Source: Leptolyngbya sp. 'hensonii' (GTDB taxonomy: Bacteria; Cyanobacteriota; Cyanobacteriia; GCF-001939115). Taken from it: DNA of 64,000 bases. Below the pieces are notes generated by a model. The model worked only from the letters and a program-made list of their open reading frames with translations, searched no databases and had not been told where the DNA came from. The position numbers and the translations under genes were made by a program. Numbering within the stretch: the stretch's first letter is position 1; each line of letters starts with the position of its first letter. The stretch is taken from the NCBI RefSeq assembly GCF_001939115.1, contig NZ_MQTZ01000043.1, positions 186,001-250,000 on the forward strand, in the 5' to 3' direction. Positions 52,526 through 60,145 of this stretch are shown here, piece by piece.

Positions 52526-53021
52526 AGGGTTGTGCATCAAAGAATAGTGGAGCAAGTATTAGATCGTACCAAGTCCAAGGCTCTAGCGCTAATCCTGCTC
52601 GTTGAGATGCTGTGGTTTTGAATCGACTATGCTGCCAGATCCAGTTGAAATAACCCATGACTAATCGGGTTGTGACCTTAGTTTGTTCCCAGAGCTTACC
52701 AAACTGATTTTGTCTACGATGCCACCGTCCTATTTGTTGTCTCATGATTCCATTGGTTTTCTCCAATCGTTGTGTCTTATCTTGACCGATGTAGTGGAGG
52801 ATTTCCGGTGGTAATACTCTTTCATACCCTCCCCAGTCATCACTATTCCACTGTTTACAGGCAGTCTTTCCCTCGCTACTAACTACCAGCTCCTCAATCA
52901 ATTCATCGGTGTGCTTTCCCACCCGGGCCGCCAGGACCAGACCACTTGAATCAGCTAGACTCACCCCAATCCAGCAATCACCCCTTTCTAACTCCTCTGA
53001 GCAGCATTGCTTTTGTTTTTT
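52470..53021 (-). CDS. IS1 transposase, catalytic frame (InsB-like)
   Basis: The DDE-type domain of an IS1-family transposase: CWIGVSLADSSGLVLAARVG, then the Asp in WNSDDWGGY and the C-terminal MRQQIGRWHRRQNQFGKLW. Its frame is +1 relative to InsA at the A6 run (53016-53021). It ends beyond the element, inside the CARF gene, so its last 20 or so residues are foreign. Confidence 0.75.
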   Translation of the reverse strand, partial: KKQKQCCSEELERGDCWIGVSLADSSGLVLAARVGKHTDELIEELVVSSEGKTACKQWNSDDWGGYERVLPPEILHYIGQDKTQRLEKTNGIMRQQIGRWHRRQNQFGKLWEQTKVTTRLVMGYFNWIWQHSRFKTTASQRAGLALEPWTWYDLILAPLFFDAQPYGQYHSFLCRTARPLRQN

Positions 53022-53407
53022 GCACAAACGACCACAGTTCATCTGCACTGACTTCTTCTGTTTCAACGGCTTGCACTTGGGCATTATGCACCAATTGGGC
53101 CTGCTGACTCGCGGCACGAATAATGCTCACAACCGTATTGTATGCAAGCCCACTCGTGCGGCTAATGCCTCTTAAGCTGCTGCCTTCGCTATGGGCTTGT
53201 AACACTTGCCGAATTTGTTCTGGAGTGATTTGACGATGATAGTATAGGGTATCAAATCGCTCGTTGAACGTTTGCTGGCACTGGGGGCAAAAGTAGCGTT
53301 GGCTCCCATTCGGAGCTTTTCCGTGCTTGTGGGTGCTAGGATGACTGCAGAGCCTACATTCCATAGTTTGTGCTTAAAAGTAGACAGACCTCTATTTTAC
53401 TCAACCC
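52527..53407 (-). mobile_element. IS1-family insertion sequence
   Basis: About 880 bases with terminal GGGTTGTG and (complement) GGGTTGAG and two transposase frames. No clear target-site duplication is visible. It sits between the PLD-like gene and the CARF-HEPN gene, abutting the start codon of the latter, and so splits the CRISPR operon. Confidence 0.8.
52978..53364 (-). CDS. IS1 transposase, N-terminal frame (InsA-like)
   Basis: A 128-residue protein with a C-x2-C...C-x2-C zinc finger (ECRLCSHPSTHKHGKAPNGS and RYFCPQCQQTFNER) and an HTH (GSSLRGISRTSGLAYNTVVS). It is the DNA-binding half of an IS1-family transposase. The frame continues into the InsB-like catalytic part only by a +1 shift or loss of one A in the A6 run. 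Confidence 0.85.
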   Translation of the reverse strand: MECRLCSHPSTHKHGKAPNGSQRYFCPQCQQTFNERFDTLYYHRQITPEQIRQVLQAHSEGSSLRGISRTSGLAYNTVVSIIRAASQQAQLVHNAQVQAVETEEVSADELWSFVQKTKAMLLRGVRKG

Positions 53408-53435
53408 ACCATGCTCTGACGCACAACCAAAAGAG

Positions 53436-54485
53436 CTATGGATTCGGGCTTTGATACAGAAATGGCGTGCTTAAATTATTGAAGGCATTTCTGATTTTCT
53501 GAACTTCTGTGCAATAGCTGATGTGAATATCGTGTAATCGTCTAGGAAATATACTGCTTCGTTTATCCAGAATTAAGTTAAAACCTCGACCAATGGAAAT
53601 GCCAATCTGATCGGTAAAAAGAAAACGATCGTGGATCATCTGTCTACGCTGCTCTTCTTCTTTGACAAAGATCTGAAATTTAGGAAGTAAATCTCTCATG
53701 TTCGCTTCCAAATTTTGAAATGCAGTGATGGCACGATTCCTGTCAAATAGAGGTTGGTTTGGATAGGGTCGAGTGAAAATACCTGTGTAGATTTTCACAG
53801 TACCGGATTCTCCTAATCTCGACTCCCGTTTAAACACGTCTAAAATCCATTCCAGAGCGAGTTGATACTGATCTGCATTGCTTTCTAAAATAGAACGTCC
53901 AATATAGCGATCGTAAAGCTCTATTCTCGCAGCATCCCTAAACAAAGGAATCAGGATTTCTTGCTCGAATTTTTGTTGCCGTCCTACTCCCGGTGGATAA
54001 AAGCGATCGCGCCTCTCAAGGGTTTGACAAAGCTTGTTGTTGAGGGTGTACTCATTAATATCAATAATGTTTGTCAGAGTATTGGCAAGCTGTGTTCTTG
54101 CTGTTGCAAAACAGGGAGTGGGATTGACAGAGCAACCCTTGCATTCTTGCCGAGCCACCACGAATTTTGTTGGGTAGTCTTGAACGATTCTCAAATGAGG
54201 ATCACATTGCTTTACGGAGGTTGATACTGGTTGGGATTGACCCGACAAAGAAACGGCAATAATCCGCTTCTGATCAGAGAGTCGGTTCAAAATGCTTATA
54301 GCACTATCTTTGAATCTTTGTGGCCATTTGTCTAAGACCTTTTGCATTGAATGCAAATCCTCTACGAGAACTACACTCGTTTGCTCTAGCTGCCGTAAAA
54401 GCCCTATCACTAGGCTATAAGTAGCGGGTTGGTTATCTAGGATTGAGGTAAAAATAGAGGGTAACAGTACTAAGCGATACAGCAT
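53436..54485 (-). CDS. PLD-like partner protein of the DUF3696 ATPase
   Basis: A 349-residue protein, unfamiliar as a whole. A Cys cluster ECKGCSVNPTPC (C115, C118, C125) suggests a zinc site; the C-terminal half (175-310) resembles a PLD-like/MIT-type domain with RIELYDRYIGRSIL, VKIYTGIF and MIHDRFLFTDQIGISIGRGF (His285, Asp286, Arg287). The ATG at 54485 has GGAGAGG 10 bases upstream and sits next to the ATPase stop; an earlier start would overlap it by 75 bases. ATPase-plus-nuclease pairs of this sort are typical of defence operons. An endonuclease role is inference. Confidence 0.6.
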   Translation of the reverse strand: MLYRLVLLPSIFTSILDNQPATYSLVIGLLRQLEQTSVVLVEDLHSMQKVLDKWPQRFKDSAISILNRLSDQKRIIAVSLSGQSQPVSTSVKQCDPHLRIVQDYPTKFVVARQECKGCSVNPTPCFATARTQLANTLTNIIDINEYTLNNKLCQTLERRDRFYPPGVGRQQKFEQEILIPLFRDAARIELYDRYIGRSILESNADQYQLALEWILDVFKRESRLGESGTVKIYTGIFTRPYPNQPLFDRNRAITAFQNLEANMRDLLPKFQIFVKEEEQRRQMIHDRFLFTDQIGISIGRGFNLILDKRSSIFPRRLHDIHISYCTEVQKIRNAFNNLSTPFLYQSPNP

Positions 54486-54486
54486 A

Positions 54487-56112
54487 TCAACTAAACCTCT
54501 CCTTGTAGCCTTCCTCAAAGAAACCATTAGGCCATTCGTCAATAAAATAGCCTTCTTCATCGAGCCTTAAGAGCTTGCATTTTGCTCCATCGGCTGTGCG
54601 ATCGACGTAAATCACAGAGACATCTTCTACATCTAGCTCTCCTTTGCGAATAAGTTTTTGTAGCCTGAGCATAAGATGTTCGCTATGAGTTTCAATGATA
54701 AAATCATTGTAGAAAGGCTCCTTGATGCACTCCGCCAGTAAAGATCCCAATTCAGTTTGTAAGCGCGGATGAATATGGATCTCTGGTTGTTCAATCATGA
54801 TGATTTTGCCTGAGGAAGCCATACTCTGGATAATAATGGGGAGAACTTGACTAATCCCAAAGCCCACATCCAGCATGCTGACATTAACATCGGTGAATTG
54901 ATCAACCAAACGTAGAGCAAAAATGTCACTGAGTTGGGCTGTGTCTTGGCTGGTAAATTTTTCGACTTTGAGTTCATATTTCAAGTCAAAATCCTTCAAT
55001 CGCTGATTTACTCGCTCTAAAAGATCAGGACGTTTGAATAACAAGTCAGAAATGCCCTTTCCCGTTTTACCCACTTGTTCACTGGTGTTGCCGCTAAAAA
55101 TATAGAGCCGTTCAGGATAGTCTCTTAGAGGAGCGATGTAGATGATCTCTCCTAAAAAAACTCTCAGCAGGTTTGCTGCTTCTATAGTTAAGTTACTTAA
55201 GGCTTCAAAGGTGCCTAGTCGTTGATGGAGTTTAAATAAATGGATAATTTCTAATGGAAAAAATTCTTCAAATGAGAAAAATTCTTTCTGCCATTCACCT
55301 GGATTGTCTGGCAGAAAGTTACGATACCCCATAAAGGAATAGGAAGTGACTTTGAGAAAATCTTCGATCGCCTGAGCCAGGGTATATGTTTTCAAGCGTT
55401 GATCCAGGTCGATTAAATACTCCATTTCGTCAATACAGTCAGCCAGAGGAGATTGCGATCGCTGATCTGGTTCAATCTGTTCCAGTTCTTGCTTCAAAGG
55501 AGCAATTTGTTTGGCTAAAGCATCTGAAATCTTTTTCTTCTGGTTAGCTGTAATGGATTTAAGCTGCTGCCAAGCCTTGATCGCATCATTGGTTTGATGA
55601 CGAAATAGGTCAAGTAACTTCGGTTGACCATTCTTCCACCAGTTTTGCCAAAAGGGATGTTCAGAATGAACGGTATCAACAGTCAACACCACGTTGTTAC
55701 CAGCTGTTTCTTCTCGATAAGTAACAATGGGAATATCTTCACGGTCTTGAAACAGGTCAACAGCAGAGAAGATTGGTATGTTTTTTTGCTGATCATAGGC
55801 AAAAGTAATCCTTAAGCCCAAGTTTGGCGAATCCCCGACTTTGAACACCACTTTAATGCCGAAGGGTTGGTTCACGTCATGGCGATGGACGAACTCCCGA
55901 TAATTTCCCAGATTGGTGAGCTTGCCTTTAGGTAGTAAGCGCACATCCGTACTTTCTGCTTCTTCCAAGGTCTGTTTCAACAACAGCAATGATTGCAAAA
56001 TTGAGCTTTTGCCAGAAGAGTTGGGTCCGTAAATCAATGTGATCGGACGAATGGGCAGCGGATCGGTATCCCCAAAAGCTTTGAAGTTGGTTAACTGGTA
56101 TTGCCGTAGCAT
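54487..56112 (-). CDS. AAA-type ATPase, DUF3696/OLD-like, in the Cmr operon
   Basis: A 541-residue ABC/SMC-like ATPase. Walker A is YGPNSSGKSSILQ (28-40); signature/D-loop region DVGFGISQVLPIIIQSM and Walker B IIMIEQPEIHIHP lie at about 420-455; the C-terminal DUF3696 part has RLDEEGYFIDEWPNGFF. A helical insertion spans about 150-300. Its ATG overlaps the stop of the Cmr6-Cmr1 fusion gene as TAATG, so it is translationally coupled to the type III effector operon. OLD-like ATPases act in phage defence with nuclease partners. Confidence 0.88.
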   Translation of the reverse strand: MLRQYQLTNFKAFGDTDPLPIRPITLIYGPNSSGKSSILQSLLLLKQTLEEAESTDVRLLPKGKLTNLGNYREFVHRHDVNQPFGIKVVFKVGDSPNLGLRITFAYDQQKNIPIFSAVDLFQDREDIPIVTYREETAGNNVVLTVDTVHSEHPFWQNWWKNGQPKLLDLFRHQTNDAIKAWQQLKSITANQKKKISDALAKQIAPLKQELEQIEPDQRSQSPLADCIDEMEYLIDLDQRLKTYTLAQAIEDFLKVTSYSFMGYRNFLPDNPGEWQKEFFSFEEFFPLEIIHLFKLHQRLGTFEALSNLTIEAANLLRVFLGEIIYIAPLRDYPERLYIFSGNTSEQVGKTGKGISDLLFKRPDLLERVNQRLKDFDLKYELKVEKFTSQDTAQLSDIFALRLVDQFTDVNVSMLDVGFGISQVLPIIIQSMASSGKIIMIEQPEIHIHPRLQTELGSLLAECIKEPFYNDFIIETHSEHLMLRLQKLIRKGELDVEDVSVIYVDRTADGAKCKLLRLDEEGYFIDEWPNGFFEEGYKERFS

Positions 56113-58193
56113 TAGGTCAGCCCCCAGATTTGAGCATGGTTTTGGCGACTGGTTTGGGACTGAAGTTCCCGGAGGTATTGCTGACGAGGATTTTGAGTGG
56201 CTCCAAATACTGTTACGACCTGATAATCCCCCAAATCGGCAATCCAAACCGGTGAGGGTTTCACCTTAGCACCCAAAACCGCACCACAGAGATCTGGATC
56301 GTAGTTGCCATTTTTCTTCAGTTCTTCACTGTGGAGAACGGCTAAGGCATAGGGCTTGCTAAAGTTGCTCTTGCCTGTGCAGACGACAATCCGACAGTTG
56401 GCATCAACGGCTTCTGTCCATTTATCGCGCCGAACCTCGCCCAAGGCACGGGGTTGATTGGGGTTGAGAGACTGATTGGTCAGTTGGCTTAATGCCTGAT
56501 AAAAATCCTGCAAATGTTGGTGAAAGAGTTTTTGGAAACCCTGAACCGTATCTGGCAACTCCCAAAACTTATCCTCACTATCAGGGCTGAGAGTTGAGCC
56601 ACGCCACCAAGGGGCGCGACCATTTTCGCGGTTTTGTCGGGAGTAGCAGGGCCGTCTGGCTCCCTGACCAATACCACCCAAATGGAACATCATCCAGAGC
56701 AGATGTTTGAATAACGCCTTGATCGCATCTTGTTGTTTTTTCGCGGTTGGGGCTTCTGAAGAACAGTCCAACACCAAGGTGCCAGATTGCTCACCACAAG
56801 GGTCGTTCTTGCCTTGAAAGTTAGAGCGGGCTTCCGGCTGTACCACCTTGCCATCGATGATTCTGACGGTCACCCACCCTCTGGTTTGAGGTGTAATCGA
56901 ACCAAAGAGAATCGCTTCTAAGGCTTTGACCTCAGATGGAGGTGATACAGATTTGCCTTCACGAATGGCTTTCAGATAGGGTTCTAGCGATCGCTCAGTG
57001 CCCACAGGCAACACACCTAATGCAAAGGCTCGGAACCAGTACCGCAGCATGGACTTGAAGGCAACCGATCGCACCTCGGCATCGGGTTGTCCCCGCATTT
57101 GCCATTCATTGCGGCGATCGTTCCAGTTCCATTGGGTAAACCGTTGCCGTCCATGAATCAGTTGTCCTTCCAGGATAAAGTCTACGGAGAAAAAGCCTTT
57201 ACTGGCGGCTTGCCCTGCCCGCACCAGACTGCCGTAGCCTGTGTTCACCTGGGAGCCAATTCCCGCTTGCAAGCCATTGGTTAACCATTGCTCCACCTGG
57301 CTACGAATTTGCTCAAACTCTTCTGGTTTGCATTGACTAGCCCGCCGAATCCCAATCAAAAACGTCGCCTCTTTGAGTGAGAAAAAGGAATTGGGATTGG
57401 GGGAATAGTCCAGCACATCTTCTTTCCATCCCCAAATATTGTTTGCCATGTCGATGGTTAAACCTCCTGCTTGCCCCGATGCGACAGGTAGGGGGTAGGC
57501 ATCGAGAAAAATGATTTTGCCTGCTTTTTCTTTACTTTCTTTGCTATCCAGATCGCCAAAATATTTGCGAGACACGTCTTTTTCTGCGTCTTCCCATGAA
57601 TGCCCTTTTGCCGCCAAGTCTCGAATTGCTTGAGCACGAGCCACACCACGCAGGGTACTAGAAGGGATATAAGGCATTCCTAGGGCATCAAAGGCAGGCA
57701 GAAGAATACTCTCTGGTCCACGGTGTCCACCGACACGAATCCGCCAAGCCGATTTCACTTGAAAATAGTTGCCTTTACCCGCAATTTGCTTAGTGCGTTC
57801 AGTCAATGTAGTCAAACGCTCTCGGTAGTTAGCTCCCTCCTCTGCCAGTTGCAGCAGTTGCACCTTAGTATTGGCATCCTGGGTTTTGTTGTCAGTGAGC
57901 GATCTCATCCACCGCAAATATTCCACAAAACTAGCCGAGGGATGAATCTCTTCCGGTGGTTGGGCTGGATTCAGCCAAGGAGAGGTTTCTGGTAGTGGGT
58001 TATTACCATTGCCGCCATTGCCACCCCCACGATTGCCGCCACGGTTCCCACCGCCCCCTTTAACATCGGGAAGTACTTTCTTGGTCTTGCCTGTGTCTGC
58101 TGCTGTCCTTTGAGTAGGTCGCTCGGTTGCATTAGGACGTGCCGTTGGGTTTGGGCGTGATTGACCAGGACGACTCGGACGTTCAAACACCAT
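56112..58193 (-). CDS. Cmr6-Cmr1 fusion RAMP protein
   Basis: A 693-residue fused RAMP. Residues 1-95 are a disordered Pro/Arg then Gly/Asn-rich tail (GGGGNRGGNRGGGNGGNGNN); about 140-330 is Cmr6-like (PAFDALGMPYIPSSTLRG, AGKIIFLDAYP, GLQAGIGSQVNTGYG); about 336-690 is Cmr1-like (SVAFKSMLRYWFRAFALG, EAILFGSITPQTRGWVTV, HLGGIGQGARRPCYSR). Together these cap the 3' end of the crRNA-bound backbone. AGGAGG is 9 bases before the ATG at 58193. Free-standing cmr1 and cmr6 genes are not seen in the window, consistent with a fusion. Confidence 0.85.
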   Translation of the reverse strand: MVFERPSRPGQSRPNPTARPNATERPTQRTAADTGKTKKVLPDVKGGGGNRGGNRGGGNGGNGNNPLPETSPWLNPAQPPEEIHPSASFVEYLRWMRSLTDNKTQDANTKVQLLQLAEEGANYRERLTTLTERTKQIAGKGNYFQVKSAWRIRVGGHRGPESILLPAFDALGMPYIPSSTLRGVARAQAIRDLAAKGHSWEDAEKDVSRKYFGDLDSKESKEKAGKIIFLDAYPLPVASGQAGGLTIDMANNIWGWKEDVLDYSPNPNSFFSLKEATFLIGIRRASQCKPEEFEQIRSQVEQWLTNGLQAGIGSQVNTGYGSLVRAGQAASKGFFSVDFILEGQLIHGRQRFTQWNWNDRRNEWQMRGQPDAEVRSVAFKSMLRYWFRAFALGVLPVGTERSLEPYLKAIREGKSVSPPSEVKALEAILFGSITPQTRGWVTVRIIDGKVVQPEARSNFQGKNDPCGEQSGTLVLDCSSEAPTAKKQQDAIKALFKHLLWMMFHLGGIGQGARRPCYSRQNRENGRAPWWRGSTLSPDSEDKFWELPDTVQGFQKLFHQHLQDFYQALSQLTNQSLNPNQPRALGEVRRDKWTEAVDANCRIVVCTGKSNFSKPYALAVLHSEELKKNGNYDPDLCGAVLGAKVKPSPVWIADLGDYQVVTVFGATQNPRQQYLRELQSQTSRQNHAQIWGLT

Positions 58194-58195
58194 AA

Positions 58196-58615
58196 TCAAT
58201 CGCCTCCTTTGATATCCCAGTACACAGCACTTGCCCAAAAGCTAAATTCTTGTGCTAGGGCTAATCCCAATCCTGTTAGCCCAAGATAATCATCAACATC
58301 CATACCAACCAAGGTATTCAAACCATCTGTCCCAGACAACTTAGATTGTTCTACCAATGTTTCCAGGCATCTGAAGTATTCCTGAACAACTTGCTTTTTT
58401 CCCTTTTTATCCTCACTAATGGCTTTTTCCTCAGCCTTCAGACGCAATAATCCCCAAGTTGCAATGTAGGTGTACAGCTCAACCGCTTGATTTTTCTGTT
58501 CTTTGAGCCGCTCCTTCCGTTTTGCCTCATCGCCTTGATTTTGCTCTTGCTCGTCTCGCAATCCCTGCAAAGACTCATAAACAGGCTTCCCGATCGTGCG
58601 TGGGTCAAAACTCAT
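58196..58615 (-). CDS. cmr5: Type III-B protein Cmr5
   Basis: A 139-residue helical protein, small subunit of the Cmr complex, with a highly charged middle (RKERLKEQKNQAVELYTYI and ISEDKKGKKQVVQEYF) and the Cmr5-like C-terminus LALAQEFSFWASAVYWDIKG. Its start overlaps the cmr4 stop by 4 bases; its end is 2 bases from the Cmr6-Cmr1 gene, whose Shine-Dalgarno lies inside cmr5. Confidence 0.85.
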   Translation of the reverse strand: MSFDPRTIGKPVYESLQGLRDEQEQNQGDEAKRKERLKEQKNQAVELYTYIATWGLLRLKAEEKAISEDKKGKKQVVQEYFRCLETLVEQSKLSGTDGLNTLVGMDVDDYLGLTGLGLALAQEFSFWASAVYWDIKGGD

Positions 58616-59439
58616 ACGGTTGCCTCCTGTTTAACGCCTGCCTCACTAGACCACTGCTGCACAAAACCACGCCCCAGGCTCTCTTGTCCGCCAATTTGCA
58701 TAACTGCATTGTCAGTCAAGATCTGATTAAACTTCTTTTGTAAGTCTTGAGCCTGTCCAGTTGCCTGCGATGTCACACCCCAAGGGAAATACATCAGCGT
58801 ATCCGGTGGAATTGCTTCTTCGTACCGGAAACCGCCATTCACCGTTTTATGCTCATCCAACTTAACCTTCACTTGCCGCCACAAACTCATCTGAATCAGC
58901 GTGGTGCAGTGCTGATCAGGCAAAATTAAGGCGTGATCAATACTCCCTATTTCTGATTGAGGAATCCATGTCTTTAGATCACTTTTGGGTTTTAAGCTTG
59001 CAGACTTAAGAATCGCATCCTTAAGATAAACAGGCTTACCCTGAGCAAAGTTATTGCTGTAGGGTTCAGGGGCTTTTTCAGTTCTGCCGTTCAATCTTGC
59101 CCAACGTTGCAGCAACATGGGAGAACTTACCCACACCACACCATGACTGAGGGATGGCACAGGCAACCAAAGAATCGATGCATCGCCAATCCAAAGACTG
59201 CCTTGAGTCAGGTTTGTATCGCTGCTACTCCCCGTTACATCATCAATCGTATTGCCCCACAGCCTATTCCGTTCTACTTCTGGAGTCAGCGATCTCAACT
59301 TACCCCGGATTGTGCTTGAGGGAATATAGGGCAAATTAGTATGGGACTCACGCGCAATCCCCAAAAGGTTGCCTTCCTGGGTCGTACCTCCTGTATGCAA
59401 AGGCGAGAGGAGATAAAGATAAACAAGATTACCGAGCAT
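58612..59439 (-). CDS. cmr4: Type III-B RAMP protein Cmr4
   Basis: A 275-residue Cmr4/Cas7-type backbone subunit: YLYLLSPLHTGG at the start, ARESHTNLPYIPSSTIRGKL (about 29-48), LWIGDASILWLPVPS and the C-terminal glycine-rich loop IGGQESLGRGFV. In canonical Cmr4 an Asp in a GxxDxPIQRE segment cuts target RNA; here the segment reads EGNLLGIARE and has no Asp. Cmr4 forms a filament that holds the crRNA. It overlaps cmr5 by 4 bases; a toxin-antitoxin pair is inserted just upstream. Confidence 0.9.
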   Translation of the reverse strand: MLGNLVYLYLLSPLHTGGTTQEGNLLGIARESHTNLPYIPSSTIRGKLRSLTPEVERNRLWGNTIDDVTGSSSDTNLTQGSLWIGDASILWLPVPSLSHGVVWVSSPMLLQRWARLNGRTEKAPEPYSNNFAQGKPVYLKDAILKSASLKPKSDLKTWIPQSEIGSIDHALILPDQHCTTLIQMSLWRQVKVKLDEHKTVNGGFRYEEAIPPDTLMYFPWGVTSQATGQAQDLQKKFNQILTDNAVMQIGGQESLGRGFVQQWSSEAGVKQEATV

Positions 59440-59466
59440 AAAGTGACCTGAGTTGATGAGTATTGA

Positions 59467-59862
59467 CTATGGCAAAACGGTTACAGAACCAAATTGACGG
59501 AAATGTTGATCAAAGGCGAATGCCTGAGCTACCTTGAGTTTTTCCATCACCACCTTGCTGGTACAATCGGTAAAGCTCCAGTCTTTATCAGAAAACTGAC
59601 GAAACACTTGCCATGACTGTTGAACCTCTGCCTCAGTTAGGTAATGAACGGTAGCCAGCGCACCAGAAAAAAAGCTATCTCCCAGAGCCATCGCCCGTTG
59701 GTTTTCTCGTCGCATTCTCAACAGTGTTAGCGTTTCATCGATGACATAATCTGTCGTGATTAGCGGTTGTGTATTCTGGTTCAGCCAGATAGATGCAATC
59801 TGATAATCGGCATCTGAGGGAACGACACTCGCAAACCAAGCACCCGTGTCAACAAAAATCAT
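59467..59862 (-). CDS. PIN-domain toxin, VapC-like
   Basis: A 131-residue PIN RNase: VDTGAWFASVVPSDADY (first Asp), IDETLTLLRMR (Glu), DKDWSFTDCTSKVVM (third and fourth acidic residues) and AFAFDQHFRQFG. It overlaps the antitoxin gene by 4 bases. The pair sits within the Cmr operon, 27 bases before cmr4. Confidence 0.9.
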   Translation of the reverse strand: MIFVDTGAWFASVVPSDADYQIASIWLNQNTQPLITTDYVIDETLTLLRMRRENQRAMALGDSFFSGALATVHYLTEAEVQQSWQVFRQFSDKDWSFTDCTSKVVMEKLKVAQAFAFDQHFRQFGSVTVLP

Positions 59863-60098
59863 GGTTTGTCTCCAGTGGAATACAACAAGGAGTCATGATC
59901 GCGGTTAGAAAAAACTTGGTTGTCGGATTCTAGGGGTAGTGCCGCGATCGCTGCCAGGATTTCAGCGGGGGTTTTAGCTGTTGAGTCCGTTTCAGTCGGG
60001 GTAATCACAACCGAAACGTGGGTACCTTCTGGAAGAGCGATCTCCTGAATCGGTTTCAATACCCCGTCTTCATAAATTGCTTCAACTGTTAAGTTCAT
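59859..60098 (-). CDS. DUF104-type antitoxin
   Basis: A 79-residue protein that begins with the AF2212-like/DUF104 beta motif (VEAIYEDGVLKPIQEIALPE, then GTHVSVVITP), followed by a flexible tail that presumably wraps the PIN toxin. It is first of the two-gene module, 47 bases downstream of the CARF-HEPN gene. Confidence 0.85.
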   Translation of the reverse strand: MNLTVEAIYEDGVLKPIQEIALPEGTHVSVVITPTETDSTAKTPAEILAAIAALPLESDNQVFSNRDHDSLLYSTGDKP

Positions 60099-60145
60099 CT
60101 TGTTTGCCTCCTGTTATGCTGTTTTGATTATTCGAGCCTGCATAC

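Noticed and set aside
52500-53440. Target-site duplication of the IS1 element
   Set aside because: Bases on the two sides (TGGCCATA and ACCATGCT) share only CCAT by chance; I could not support an 8- or 9-bp duplication.
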